Positions 8,128-16,759 of a DNA stretch of 64,000 bases are shown here, in pieces. Origin of the DNA: JBAXTE01 sp037130365 (GTDB lineage: Bacteria > Bacteroidota > Bacteroidia > Bacteroidales > WCHB1-69); contig JBAXTE010000006.1 in the NCBI GenBank assembly GCA_037130365.1, positions 1 to 64,000 on the forward strand, written 5' to 3'. The notes under the pieces are model-generated. The model worked only from the letters and a program-made list of their open reading frames with translations, was not told the origin of the DNA and did not search any database. Both the position numbers and the translations under genes were made by a program. Numbering within the stretch: the stretch's first letter is position 1; each line of letters begins with the position of its first letter.

Positions 8128-9042
8128 ATGAAAAAATTGATGCTTTCTTGTGTTATCTTCTTGATTTGTAGTAATATAAACTCGCAGTCAAAACAAGCAA
8201 CTACTGCAGAAATTCAACGATTCAAGACTTCTACTACCTATGTGGTACTTGAAGAGAATCCCTTTTCAGTTTTTAATGCTACCATTCAGCAATGCATGCC
8301 TTTATTCTGGAAAATTACACCATATAAGATTATTTCGGTGCAAGAATTTGATAAATTACGAACAGATCCCAGTAAATCCTTTATTTATATCTCTTATGCT
8401 GAAATTACCAAAACTAAAACTTCACTATTTGATGCAAACACTGGTCTATTCGACAATGTAGATCAATTTAGGTATAATCTGCTGAATCTTATTTTGGGTG
8501 ATAAAAGTGGAAATTTGAACAAAATGGCCGATTTGGCCTCACTTCCTCTTTCGTATGTTGCTCCAATTTCAAAAAATGAGAGTGAAGATGAAGAAGATGA
8601 AATTGATTATTCGTATAAACTAGGAGGGATTCTTCGCTTAATGCAGTTTTATGTAAATTGGTCGCTCAACAACCCCTCAAAAACTTTTACCCAGTTAATG
8701 GATGAATATACTGCAGAAGTAAGTTCAACAGAAATATGGGTAACAAAAGAAGACTTAGCTGCCGAAGCAAATTCTCTTGAAAAAATAGCAAAGGTTTATC
8801 CATTTAAAGTTAAAATTGTAACCGCTACAGAAATTGAAAATGCGATTAAAGAAGGAAATTCTTCAGCAGTTTTTCTCCATAAAATTGGTCCAGAAAAATT
8901 TAAACTCAAAGATGCAATGTGTTTTCTTACTTTAATTAATTGTGCAGATGGAAAGCCATACTATTTTAATTATCATAAAGTTAAAGATAAGAGTATGGAT
9001 GGAATTATGCTTGGTGATTTTAAGAAATTGATAAAAAAATAG
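8128..9042 (+). CDS. Exported protein of unknown function
   Basis: The 304-residue protein starts with a short signal peptide (MKKLMLSCVIFLICSNINSQ, cleavage probably after the Ser or Gln near residue 20). I do not recognise a family. An acidic run (SEDEEDEID) lies near residue 152. The C-terminal third has regularly spaced hydrophobic strands ending in a Lys-rich tail. The gene begins 3 bases after the M20 peptidase stop, so the two are probably translated from one mRNA and may act in the same compartment. A bidirectional-looking terminator follows at 9320-9346. Confidence 0.8.
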   Translation: MKKLMLSCVIFLICSNINSQSKQATTAEIQRFKTSTTYVVLEENPFSVFNATIQQCMPLFWKITPYKIISVQEFDKLRTDPSKSFIYISYAEITKTKTSLFDANTGLFDNVDQFRYNLLNLILGDKSGNLNKMADLASLPLSYVAPISKNESEDEEDEIDYSYKLGGILRLMQFYVNWSLNNPSKTFTQLMDEYTAEVSSTEIWVTKEDLAAEANSLEKIAKVYPFKVKIVTATEIENAIKEGNSSAVFLHKIGPEKFKLKDAMCFLTLINCADGKPYYFNYHKVKDKSMDGIMLGDFKKLIKK

Positions 9043-9319
9043 TAAGATATAAGGCTGATTATATTTTTGGAATAATCTAAAAATATTTGGGACTAGCTAC
9101 TCAAATATTGGCTGACTTTATTTGACATAGATAATAATTTTAATCGACTTTAGACGAAACAATTCGAATATTTATTGTTTTAATCGACTCTGGTCGAAAC
9201 ATTTTCAGTTTACACTCTTTGTCACATTGAGGGGAGCGTTTCACCATTTGTCACACCGAGCGCAGCGAGGTGTCTGTTTTACTGAATAATAGTACTTTAT
9301 TTAGATTTTTTAAAAAACA
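9043..9319. repeat. Intergenic spacer with paired short palindromes
   Basis: No gene is seen in this stretch. Two near-identical segments about 40 bp apart read TTTTAATCGACT...GACGAAACA / GGTCGAAACA, each a small palindrome (TCGACTTTAGACGA at 9144-9157, TCGACTCTGGTCGA at 9184-9197). A second pair follows: GTCACATTGAGGGGAGCG (about 9220) and GTCACACCGAGCGCAGCGAG (9250), the latter forming ACACC (9253-9257)/GGTGT (9269-9273). These look like dispersed intergenic palindromes. Confidence 0.6.
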
Positions 9320-9346
9320 AAAAGGAAGTTTTTTAGGCTTCCTTTT
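9320..9346. terminator. Bidirectional intrinsic terminator
   Basis: AAAAGGAAG (9320-9328) is perfectly complementary to CTTCCTTTT (9338-9346) with a 9-base loop, and there are A/T runs on both sides. It sits between the convergent ends of the exported-protein gene (plus strand, stop 9042) and the small-gene cluster (minus strand, stop 9366), as expected for a shared terminator. Confidence 0.75.
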
Positions 9347-9365
9347 AAACACTGTTGAATCTGTT

Positions 9366-9572
9366 TTAAAAATTCTTTTTCAAGATGCTATTTTTGATTA
9401 ATTTTTTTGAATTTTCTCCAATCTTCTTAACCACTTCATTTGGAATAACTTCTTTCCTAAGCTCTCTTAATTTGTGAATTTCGGTTTGCAATTTTTTTAT
9501 ATACACTCTTAATTGCTCTATAGTCAATTCATGCAATTGCTCTTCTTCTAAGATTTCAACGTCATTTTCCAT
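9366..9572 (-). CDS. Small coiled-coil protein of unknown function
   Basis: The 68-residue product is charged throughout, with heptad-like Leu/Ile spacing (QLHELTIEQLRVYIKKLQTEIHKL) that predicts one amphipathic helix or coiled coil over residues 10-45, and a basic C-terminus. I recognise no family. It is the last gene of a group of small minus-strand genes and ends 20 bases before the terminator, supporting expression with them. Confidence 0.5.
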   Translation of the reverse strand: MENDVEILEEEQLHELTIEQLRVYIKKLQTEIHKLRELRKEVIPNEVVKKIGENSKKLIKNSILKKNF

Positions 9573-9662
9573 AGTTTTAATTTTTTGTTTTTATACCTAC
9601 TCCTTTTTGAAGTGTTTTTTGGGTTTGTAACCACCTTTTATTGTCTTGTTTGCAGCTACTAA

Positions 9663-9968
9663 TCATTCTTGAAAATGCTTTTTCACTTTAAGGAAATTGC
9701 CATTAGAATCATCATCTTCTCTATTAAACATTGTTTTATAGTCAAGAAAAAAATCTTTTGTTTGTTTTGCTTCATTATAATTCTGACATTCGAAATATTT
9801 TTCATCGGCATTGTCATAAGCGATAGCGCGAACAGAAATTTCCCAACCAGTAAAATCAAGCTCTGAATTTGTCATTTGACCAAGACAGTACATGATGATT
9901 TTATTTATTACATCCTCGTTTGCATATACTAATCCTGTCCTAATTTTAAACAATTTTATTGCATTCAT
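9663..9968 (-). CDS. Small hypothetical protein
   Basis: This 101-residue soluble protein is of no family I recognise. It is moderately acidic in the centre (NREDDDSNGN) and ends in KVKKHFQE. The frame stays open for another 21 codons past the TGA stop and ends in KPKKHFKKE, as noted in the findings. The ATG start lies 3 bases after the stop of the upstream small gene, which suggests coupled translation. Confidence 0.5.
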   Translation of the reverse strand: MNAIKLFKIRTGLVYANEDVINKIIMYCLGQMTNSELDFTGWEISVRAIAYDNADEKYFECQNYNEAKQTKDFFLDYKTMFNREDDDSNGNFLKVKKHFQE

Positions 9969-9971
9969 CTT

Positions 9972-10292
9972 TTAAAAATTTAGTTGTCGAATAATTTGCA
10001 AAGTTTCTTCAATACACTTTTTGTTTAAATTTTCATTTGTTGAGAAATCAGAAATGTATTGAATTGCACTTTCTTTTGAATGCCTTTGATATCCAAAATA
10101 TGGTTCATCAATATCAAATCGTGTTTCTCTTATTTCTGATAAAACTAAATGCTGAAAGTCTTTGGCTAAATCAATTTCCACATATTTATAATGAACTTCA
10201 CTTACATCAAGTTGTAAGACAATAATCGATTCATTAATAAAGACACCTATGCAAGTGTCATTAATCGAGTTAAGAGTTTTCGTATTAATCAT
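9972..10292 (-). CDS. Small hypothetical protein
   Basis: A 106-residue soluble protein with alternating hydrophobic residues in its first half (GVFINESIIVLQLDVSEVHY), suggesting beta structure, and helices in the C-terminal half. I recognise no family and see no signal peptide or membrane span. It is followed after 3 bases by the next small gene and preceded by a 176-base gap containing only a possible 35-codon frame. Confidence 0.5.
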   Translation of the reverse strand: MINTKTLNSINDTCIGVFINESIIVLQLDVSEVHYKYVEIDLAKDFQHLVLSEIRETRFDIDEPYFGYQRHSKESAIQYISDFSTNENLNKKCIEETLQIIRQLNF

Positions 10293-10468
10293 ATTATTTT
10301 TGTTCTATTTTTTACTTTTTAAATTGCTACTATTGCCATACAAGATTGCATTGGAGTGCATGTTACACCATCGACCCATCTATTAGGCTTTCTTTCGAGC
10401 ACCCTCTGTAATAATTTGTCTTTCAATATTCTTACAGCAGCAAATTTTCAAATTACCACTTTATTGAA

Positions 10469-10753
10469 TTACTCAAGTTCCTCTAAAATCTCATTTATCA
10501 AATTTATTGATCTATGAACATTAATGTCTTCTTCCTCTTTGATGGAAATCTTATTTAGAAGAGGTATTAATTTACTCAATTTGACTTTTAACGTTTCAGA
10601 AAAACAATTGTTGTTATTTCCGATTTCAATTGTTTTGCTAATTGAATCAGATATTTCAACAAGCATTGAACTCGGATTTTTCAATTCCGGTATTAAGTGA
10701 TTTAATTTCACTGTTAAATTGGTAATTCCTTTTTTGCAATTTTTTTCTTCCAT
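10469..10753 (-). CDS. Small hypothetical protein
   Basis: The 94-residue protein is predicted to be mostly helical, with two similar-looking stretches (LTVKLNHLIPELKNP and LKVKLSKLIPLLNKI) that resemble an internal duplication of about 50 residues. No family is recognised. Its ATG is 2 bases past the stop of the upstream small gene, so the two are very probably co-translated. Confidence 0.5.
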   Translation of the reverse strand: MEEKNCKKGITNLTVKLNHLIPELKNPSSMLVEISDSISKTIEIGNNNNCFSETLKVKLSKLIPLLNKISIKEEEDINVHRSINLINEILEELE

Positions 10754-10755
10754 TT

Positions 10756-11019
10756 TTATTTTTTATTTAAACGTCTTATTCTTCTGTTTGGCTCCTTTTT
10801 TATTTGCTTTCTCAATTCCCCAAGTTGAATATCCGACATTGCTTCAATAATGTTTCTCAAATAATCATTGTTTACCATTTCTTCATTTGCGTCAATCAGG
10901 CTCGTAAAATGCTCCCGTAGTGAAATATTATTATTGTCATACCAGATTTTGCGGAATTGGATTAGATTTTCCATTGGAAATTTTGATTTCCAGGTTTTGA
11001 TTGCTTTTTTTTCTTTCAT
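10756..11019 (-). CDS. Small basic hypothetical protein
   Basis: The 87-residue protein starts at the ATG at 11019 (MKEKKAIKTW). A frame six codons longer begins with TTG at 11037 and is less likely. The C-terminus is strongly basic (KKEPNRRIRRLNKK), so a nucleic-acid or membrane-surface contact is possible. I recognise no family. It is the first member of the group of five small minus-strand genes. Confidence 0.5.
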   Translation of the reverse strand: MKEKKAIKTWKSKFPMENLIQFRKIWYDNNNISLREHFTSLIDANEEMVNNDYLRNIIEAMSDIQLGELRKQIKKEPNRRIRRLNKK

Positions 11020-11101
11020 AATTTTATTTTGTTTCAAAAAATCTAATCAATTCCAAACAAAAAATCAACAGTTTTTGATTTTTTGTTTTCTAACCCAACT
11101 T

Positions 11102-12055
11102 TTACAACTTTACAATCTTCCCAAATTCCGTCTTATTATTGCTCTTTGCTTGTATGAAATATGAGCCATTGGGGATTCCGCTGATATCAATCTGTTGAAT
11201 AGGTGTTTTTATTTTGGTTTGCAACACTAATTGCCCTGTAATATTGAAAATAGAGATTGTTGTATTTTCAGGAAATGGTTGCTCAACAGTGATTGTATAG
11301 TGTGCTGGATTTGGATAAATATTGAATTTATCGTTGTTTGTGGTGTAATTATTCACATAAGTATCAATACTGCTTACTGTAACAGTGTCTGATGATACCC
11401 AGCGCACATATACACAAGAATCAGTTGGACTGGTTTTAGAAATATAAACAATTTTCACTTTTACACTATATTCACCGTTTTCGGTAGTAGTATATGATGT
11501 ATCTGAAATGTTTAAAATCAACTCACCGTTTTTATACCAATAAATAGAATCACTATATGCATTATTAAAAGTACAAATTGGATTAATATAGATATTAAAA
11601 TCAGCAAGTGTTAAAATTTTTGATGTGTTTTTACTACCATCTGCTATTGAAACAATTGGAGGAAGAAATTTTGGAAAAAGAGTACACCTAACGGTTGTTC
11701 CATTTGCAATGTATGCTTTTATAAATATAGGGTTTCCAATAAAACTTATATTATCACTAGGAAGAACGTAGAGAATTGTGTCACTATTTTGAATTGTGCA
11801 AAATGAATATGGTGTAGTATTATCATTTTCAATTACACAAGAATCGATATCGGCAACAGCGCCAAATGAATCTTGTATTCTCATGTAAATAGTGTCTCCA
11901 CCAATTCCAGAAATACTTGAATTTTTGTAATTATTAAGTCCGCTTCCATATATCCAAGCAGTTTTAGCATCATTTCTGATAGCAATTTCATAACTTTGCG
12001 CATTCACCCCGCACAAAGCAAGATTAAGCATAATAAAGATTGCGATTTTTTTCAT
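11102..12055 (-). CDS. T9SS type A sorting domain-containing secreted protein
   Basis: The 317-residue protein has a Sec signal peptide (MKKIAIFIMLNLALCGVNAQ) and a C-terminal T9SS sorting domain of about 75 residues beginning at NKFNIYPNPAHYTITV, with ISIFNITGQLVLQ and a final NKTEFGKIVKL. The body (about residues 20-240) contains immunoglobulin/PKD-like strands such as DTSYTTTENGEYSVKVKIVY. It should be exported across the inner membrane, moved over the outer membrane by the type IX system and anchored or released at the cell surface. I see no catalytic motif, so an adhesive or structural role is a guess. The start overlaps the end of an open frame of 60 codons by ATGA. Confidence 0.9.
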   Translation of the reverse strand: MKKIAIFIMLNLALCGVNAQSYEIAIRNDAKTAWIYGSGLNNYKNSSISGIGGDTIYMRIQDSFGAVADIDSCVIENDNTTPYSFCTIQNSDTILYVLPSDNISFIGNPIFIKAYIANGTTVRCTLFPKFLPPIVSIADGSKNTSKILTLADFNIYINPICTFNNAYSDSIYWYKNGELILNISDTSYTTTENGEYSVKVKIVYISKTSPTDSCVYVRWVSSDTVTVSSIDTYVNNYTTNNDKFNIYPNPAHYTITVEQPFPENTTISIFNITGQLVLQTKIKTPIQQIDISGIPNGSYFIQAKSNNKTEFGKIVKL

Positions 12056-12234
12056 TTGTTTTTCATGTTTTTAATAATAGCTCCAATTCTTTCGTTTCTT
12101 GATGGTATAGCTTCGTCTTTTGCCTTTGAATTAATAAACAAACAGCACTCTCCCAAACAGTAATAACATAGCTTTCCCAATTCTTCCTTTAAAATATTGT
12201 GTAATTCAATATTACAAACTTTTTGATTGTTGAA
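12052..12234 (-). pseudogene. Possible gene remnant or leader ORF upstream of the T9SS cargo gene
   Basis: A frame of 60 sense codons reads without interruption into the start of the T9SS cargo gene, with its TGA overlapping that gene's ATG (ATGA). Its product would contain a Cys-rich stretch (LCYYCLGECCLF) and end IPSRNERIGAIIKNMKNK. No ATG, GTG or TTG lies near its 5' end, only a late ATG, so it is either a decayed gene fragment or started from a non-standard codon. I recognise no family. Confidence 0.3.
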
Positions 12235-12418
12235 TTAAGTTTTTTGAGCAGTATATGAGAAAAAGTAATGGAGGAAATTACAAGATTAAGGAATCAACCT
12301 TGCAAATATAATAAATATTTCACAAAATGCATAATCTTAGTAATATTTTACATAAATTACTCCAAATAACGCTTTAGAAATTCTGCAAACGCTTAAATTT
12401 CCTTTATAACTCTTATAA
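12235..12418. other. AT-rich intergenic stretch upstream of the T9SS cargo gene
   Basis: Together with the open frame at 12052-12234 this completes a 363-base gap between two minus-strand genes. Apart from the promoter-like box at 12303-12310 I see no gene, repeat or strong hairpin in it. Confidence 0.5.
12303..12310 (-). promoter_or_regulatory. Bacteroidota-type -7 box for the T9SS cargo gene
   Basis: On the minus strand the sequence TATATTTG matches TAnnTTTG, with a TTTTG 12 bases upstream, closer than the usual -33 spacing. Transcription would start near 12296, leaving a leader of about 240 bases that includes the open frame at 12052-12234. Confidence 0.35.
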
Positions 12419-15361
12419 CTACCGCTTTATCGCTTTGTAAATCAATTCTTGTATTTCGGTTCGGATTCCCATTTTTGCTAAAAGATTATTCTCTGCCGAA
12501 GGATAAACTCGATTAGAAAGAAATACAAATGTGAGATCGTAATCAGGATCACACCAAACAAAAGTCCCTGTAAAACCGCTATGACCAAAGCTTTTTTCGG
12601 AAGCAGATGGAGCACATGGCGATTGAGTTCCATTTCGGGATGGCTTATCAAAACCCAACCCTCTTCGATTTTCGATATCTGTTGAGAACCAATATTTCGT
12701 GAACTTGTGAATCGTTGCTGGCTTTAAAAAACGCACGCCTGCATACATTCCATTATTCAGCAACATTTGCATCAGAATCGCTATATCGCTAGCATTAGAA
12801 AATATTCCTGCATGACCAGAAACACCGCCAAAAAGCGCTGCCGTTTGGTCGTGGACAGTACCCATTATCGTTTGCATTCTAAACGACCCGTCGCGTTCCG
12901 TAGGCATCAGCCGGTTTTTTGGGAATCGTAGCAAAGGCTTATATCCCATAGTCCCCAAGTTTAGCGGTTTATAGAACATACTATCCATAAAACAATCGAT
13001 TGTGGTGTTAGTAACTGATTCAACAATCTCTTTCAATAAGATAAATCCAAAGTCACTGTATTGATAGGGCTTGTTCTGGTCGAGAGGTGAACGTGCAATT
13101 TGCGCTAAAATAGTATCTTTAACGGCTTTAGAGACAAACATACTATCGGCAACTTGATAGAAATTTACAGAATCAGAAATCGATTTAAATACAGTTGGAT
13201 CAGGTTTGTTATTAACAATAAATTGCTTCCAAAAGGGTGAAAAAGGTTTTAACCCAGCATTATGAGTAAGCAATTGTGCGATAGTTATTTGCTCTTTATT
13301 GGTAGATTTTAACCAAGGGAGATATTTAGAAGCTTTATCATCGAGATCTATGTTTTTATTTTCATATAACTTCATCACAGCCAATGTTGTAGATAGAATT
13401 TTGGTAAGTGACGCAACGTCGTACAAATCAGTTATTTTAACCGGGTTTTGATCGATATAGGAATTTAAGCCATAGGCTTTATTTAGAATTAAATTTCCTT
13501 TATATGAAACCGCAATCTGGCATCCTGGAAACACACGTAACTTAATTGCTTTATTTACTATTGAATCAATTTTGTTAAAGCAAGAATCTGGCAATCCGAA
13601 TTTTACGGGCTCATTCAAAGCTAATCTATCGAATTGATTTGTAACAATGCCAGTTCCAATTTTTAACTCTTGACCAACCGAAACGGGTATTGACCCATTT
13701 GCAATGTTAACTCCCATAATCATTTGAGCAGTAGATTCTTCAGCAATAATTGTGGGTTGATAAGCTTCTACAATTGCTGAATAAGGTAGGAGAGATGGAA
13801 ATTTTTCTAAAATATATGGATTTCCAAAAATAGTTAATATTACTTTCGTTTTTTTTGAAAGTGAATCAATCAGTTTAACCGCTTCAGCAGAAACTCCATA
13901 CCCACGTTGAGGAAGTTGTGAGGTGTTGTGAAGTGAAATTATCAGGGTTTTGAATTTAGAAAGCCTTGAATATAAAGTGTCGGAGTAATTACTGTCGGGA
14001 GTTGATGGGCAAACAAAATGGCTAAATCGCCCATGAATGGATAATATATTTTGAAAATGAGTTAACTGATTGGCTCCAATTGCCAATGTTGCAGTTGTTT
14101 GCGCATCGGTGTTATAAATTGGTAGAATTTGGTCAGAATTTTTAAGCACAGTGATAGTTGCTTCAGAAAGTTGACGAATTAAAAATTTTGCTGATTGAGG
14201 ATTTAATTCATCTACTAAATTTCGAGTCGATATTTCATAACATTCATTTACTCTAAAATGCTCTTTATATCTTAATATTTTCAAACATTTTTCGGTAATA
14301 TATTCCTCAGAAATAACACAGCTATCAACTGCATTTTTAATAACACGTATGGATGCTTCTGGATCTATTGGCAGTAAAAGCACATCATTATCAGCCATTA
14401 ATGCGGCTAATTCAGTTTCGCCAGGTTTAAAATATTTAGAAACACCTTTCATATCTAGAGCATCTGTAAATATCAACCTCTGAAAATCCATTTTATCACG
14501 TAAAACATTATGAATAATTTTATTTGATAAACTTGAGGGTCTATTTGCTGTAGAATCTAAAGCCGGAACAAATAAATGAGCTATCATAACGGAGCTAATA
14601 CCACTTTCAATAAGTCGTTTAAAGGGATAAAAATCTAATGAATCAAGTACAGCTGCAGAGTGTTTAATGACTGGAAGTGTAAAATGGGAATCTGAATCAG
14701 TATCGCCATGTCCAGGAAAATGCTTCGCACACGACATCAGTCCATTATCTTCCATTCCAAGCATATAAGCTATAGATTTTTGTGCTACATTTTCTCTGTC
14801 TCCACCAAAAGAACGGCTGTTAATAACTGGGTTTTTCGAATTGCAATTCACATCCGCAACTGGTGCAAAGTTCAAATGAATTCCTGCTCTTCGAAATTCC
14901 TGAGCAATCTCTTGCCCCATTTTATAAATCAATTTATTATCTTTAATCGCGCCTAGTGCCATTTGTCGGGGAAACATAATAGTGCTATCTAGTCTCATTG
15001 CTAATCCCCACTCACCGTCGATAGAAATCATTACAGGAATCGTGCTTGCATTTTGAATTCTATTGATTAGATTTACTTGTCTAACGGGACCACCTTGAAA
15101 CATACAAACACCACCTAATCCTAATTTGGAAATCAATTCTATAGCTCTTTTGTTATATTTTTCATTATCATTTGAGACAATTCTAATCATTAACAATTGA
15201 GCAATTTTTTGTTCCAATGTCATGGTTTTAATTATTGAATCTGCCCATGAATATTTTGGACGTTGCCCCTCGGTGGTTAACGAATCAATAACACCCGCTT
15301 TTGAAGTGAATGATAGAAAAATTAGAAATAAAAAGAGAAATATTTTTTGATTAAAAGTCAT
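12419..15361 (-). CDS. Fused GH3 beta-N-acetylhexosaminidase-like / serine beta-lactamase-like protein
   Basis: This 980-residue exported protein (signal peptide about residues 1-23) has two enzymatic halves. Residues about 40-590 are a glycoside hydrolase family 3 protein with its C-terminal domain. The NagZ-type motif KHFPGHGDTDSDSHFTLP at about residue 214 carries the Asp-His pair used for general acid/base catalysis, and FTDALDMKG is the expected nucleophile region. Residues about 615-980 are a class C beta-lactamase/PBP-like domain with ASLTKI (Ser near 651, Lys near 654), YSD (about 766) in place of YxN, and HSG (about 926) in place of KTG. The fusion is known in Bacteroidota. It suggests coordinated hydrolysis of a muropeptide or chitooligosaccharide sugar and of a linked ester or amide in the periplasm. 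It stands alone on the minus strand. Confidence 0.92.
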   Translation of the reverse strand: MTFNQKIFLFLFLIFLSFTSKAGVIDSLTTEGQRPKYSWADSIIKTMTLEQKIAQLLMIRIVSNDNEKYNKRAIELISKLGLGGVCMFQGGPVRQVNLINRIQNASTIPVMISIDGEWGLAMRLDSTIMFPRQMALGAIKDNKLIYKMGQEIAQEFRRAGIHLNFAPVADVNCNSKNPVINSRSFGGDRENVAQKSIAYMLGMEDNGLMSCAKHFPGHGDTDSDSHFTLPVIKHSAAVLDSLDFYPFKRLIESGISSVMIAHLFVPALDSTANRPSSLSNKIIHNVLRDKMDFQRLIFTDALDMKGVSKYFKPGETELAALMADNDVLLLPIDPEASIRVIKNAVDSCVISEEYITEKCLKILRYKEHFRVNECYEISTRNLVDELNPQSAKFLIRQLSEATITVLKNSDQILPIYNTDAQTTATLAIGANQLTHFQNILSIHGRFSHFVCPSTPDSNYSDTLYSRLSKFKTLIISLHNTSQLPQRGYGVSAEAVKLIDSLSKKTKVILTIFGNPYILEKFPSLLPYSAIVEAYQPTIIAEESTAQMIMGVNIANGSIPVSVGQELKIGTGIVTNQFDRLALNEPVKFGLPDSCFNKIDSIVNKAIKLRVFPGCQIAVSYKGNLILNKAYGLNSYIDQNPVKITDLYDVASLTKILSTTLAVMKLYENKNIDLDDKASKYLPWLKSTNKEQITIAQLLTHNAGLKPFSPFWKQFIVNNKPDPTVFKSISDSVNFYQVADSMFVSKAVKDTILAQIARSPLDQNKPYQYSDFGFILLKEIVESVTNTTIDCFMDSMFYKPLNLGTMGYKPLLRFPKNRLMPTERDGSFRMQTIMGTVHDQTAALFGGVSGHAGIFSNASDIAILMQMLLNNGMYAGVRFLKPATIHKFTKYWFSTDIENRRGLGFDKPSRNGTQSPCAPSASEKSFGHSGFTGTFVWCDPDYDLTFVFLSNRVYPSAENNLLAKMGIRTEIQELIYKAIKR

Positions 15362-15500
15362 TGTAATATATTGATAACTAGTATTTATGATAAATATTTT
15401 GTTGATTTATTATGCAATTAAATCGATTTATATGTTGGTCTTTTGATATTTGTTTTCACTTAATATTAAACGAAATAACAAATAATATCATCACAATACC

Positions 15501-15508
15501 TACCTTTG
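15501..15508 (+). promoter_or_regulatory. Bacteroidota-type -7 box before the glycosyltransferase gene
   Basis: TACCTTTG matches TAnnTTTG and lies 43 bases before the ATG of the glycosyltransferase-miaA operon. No obvious -33 element is visible upstream, so the call rests on one box and position. Confidence 0.35.
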
Positions 15509-15550
15509 AATTGTTATTTATAAACATTATTTCGTTAACTACAATAAAAC

Positions 15551-16759
15551 ATGACCATACATGTCGCTATTCCGGCTATGAATGAAGCTGAATTCATTGA
15601 TAAAACGTTGGAGTGCATCAAGTCCCAACAGACTGCTTCTCAAATTAATACCTATGTTTGTGTAAATCAACCCGAATCATATTGGCATAATTCAGATAAG
15701 GAATTGATATGTGAAAATAATAAACGTACCATTGATATTTTAGAAAAATCAGAATTAAATAATCTCAAAATCCTTGATAAATCATCTATGGGTCATGGTT
15801 GGGACGAAAAGAAACATGGGGTAGGTATTGCTCGAAAAACACTTATGGATTTTATTGCTAAAGATGCGAAAAACGACGATATCGTGATTAGTTTGGATGC
15901 GGATACTACTTTTGGAGCACATTATTTTCAATCGGTTGCAGATCAGTTTCTTAAATTTCCAAATGCGGTGGCCATGTCTAATCCATATTATCATCAATTA
16001 ACTGGAAAAAATGCAGAGGATAAAGCCATTCTTCGTTACGAAATTTATATGAGAAATTATGCCATTCAAATGCTCCGGATCAAATCACCTTTTGCTTTTA
16101 CAGCCTTAGGATCTGCCTTGGGGTATAAAATTAAATCATATAAAGCGATTGGTGGTATGAGTCCGATGAAAAGTGGTGAGGATTTCTATTTTCTTCAACA
16201 ACTGCGAAAATATGGAGAAATAATCATTCATAATAGTCAAAAAGTATTTCCTGCTGCCCGATTTTCGGATCGTGTTTTTTTTGGAACAGGTCCAGCTATG
16301 ATAAAAGGTAATTCTGGTGATTGGAATAGCTATCCAATCTACCATTCCTCGCTATTTGAAGAGATTAGAAAAGTTTATCTCAACATTTCTAACATGTATA
16401 AAAATATTGATTATGATACGTTGGAGTTTTTAGAATTTTTGAAACAGCAGTTTGGAACTAATGATTTTTTGACACCAATTAGACAGAACTTCAAAACTGA
16501 AGCGCAATTTAATCGAGCTTTTTATACTAAAGTTGATGGATTACGCGCACTGCAATATCTTAAAAAAGAGCAACAAAATCGTGAAATTGAAAACCGCATT
16601 TCACTTTTAAATAATTATCCATCGTTGAGTGTTATTGATGATAAGTATTTGTCTGATTGCTTATTAGAAGATTTTAGTGTGGAAGATTTGGCAACGATTA
16701 GAGAAGAACTTGTTTCTATTGAAGGAATATTAATTGAAGAAAAACAAACTTTATCATGA
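15551..16759 (+). CDS. Glycosyltransferase family 2-like protein
   Basis: The 402-residue soluble protein begins with THVAIPAMNEAEFIDKTLE-like sequence (seen: IHVAIPAMNEAEFIDKTLEC), the nucleotide-sugar binding start of the GT-A fold. It carries SLDADTTF at about residue 116, the DxD-like metal-binding motif, and later GGMSPMKSGEDFYF at about 201, the acceptor-side ED motif. No membrane span is apparent, so it should act at the cytoplasmic face. The donor and acceptor are not predictable. Its stop codon overlaps the miaA start by 4 bases (ATGA), a frequent housekeeping arrangement, though a functional tie to tRNA modification is not implied. Confidence 0.85.
   Translation: MTIHVAIPAMNEAEFIDKTLECIKSQQTASQINTYVCVNQPESYWHNSDKELICENNKRTIDILEKSELNNLKILDKSSMGHGWDEKKHGVGIARKTLMDFIAKDAKNDDIVISLDADTTFGAHYFQSVADQFLKFPNAVAMSNPYYHQLTGKNAEDKAILRYEIYMRNYAIQMLRIKSPFAFTALGSALGYKIKSYKAIGGMSPMKSGEDFYFLQQLRKYGEIIIHNSQKVFPAARFSDRVFFGTGPAMIKGNSGDWNSYPIYHSSLFEEIRKVYLNISNMYKNIDYDTLEFLEFLKQQFGTNDFLTPIRQNFKTEAQFNRAFYTKVDGLRALQYLKKEQQNREIENRISLLNNYPSLSVIDDKYLSDCLLEDFSVEDLATIREELVSIEGILIEEKQTLS

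Noticed and set aside
10868..11164. Plus-strand ORF over the small-gene patch
   Set aside because: It is antisense to the basic small gene and to the end of the T9SS gene, with Phe/Ile-rich composition expected for an antisense frame of AT-rich genes.
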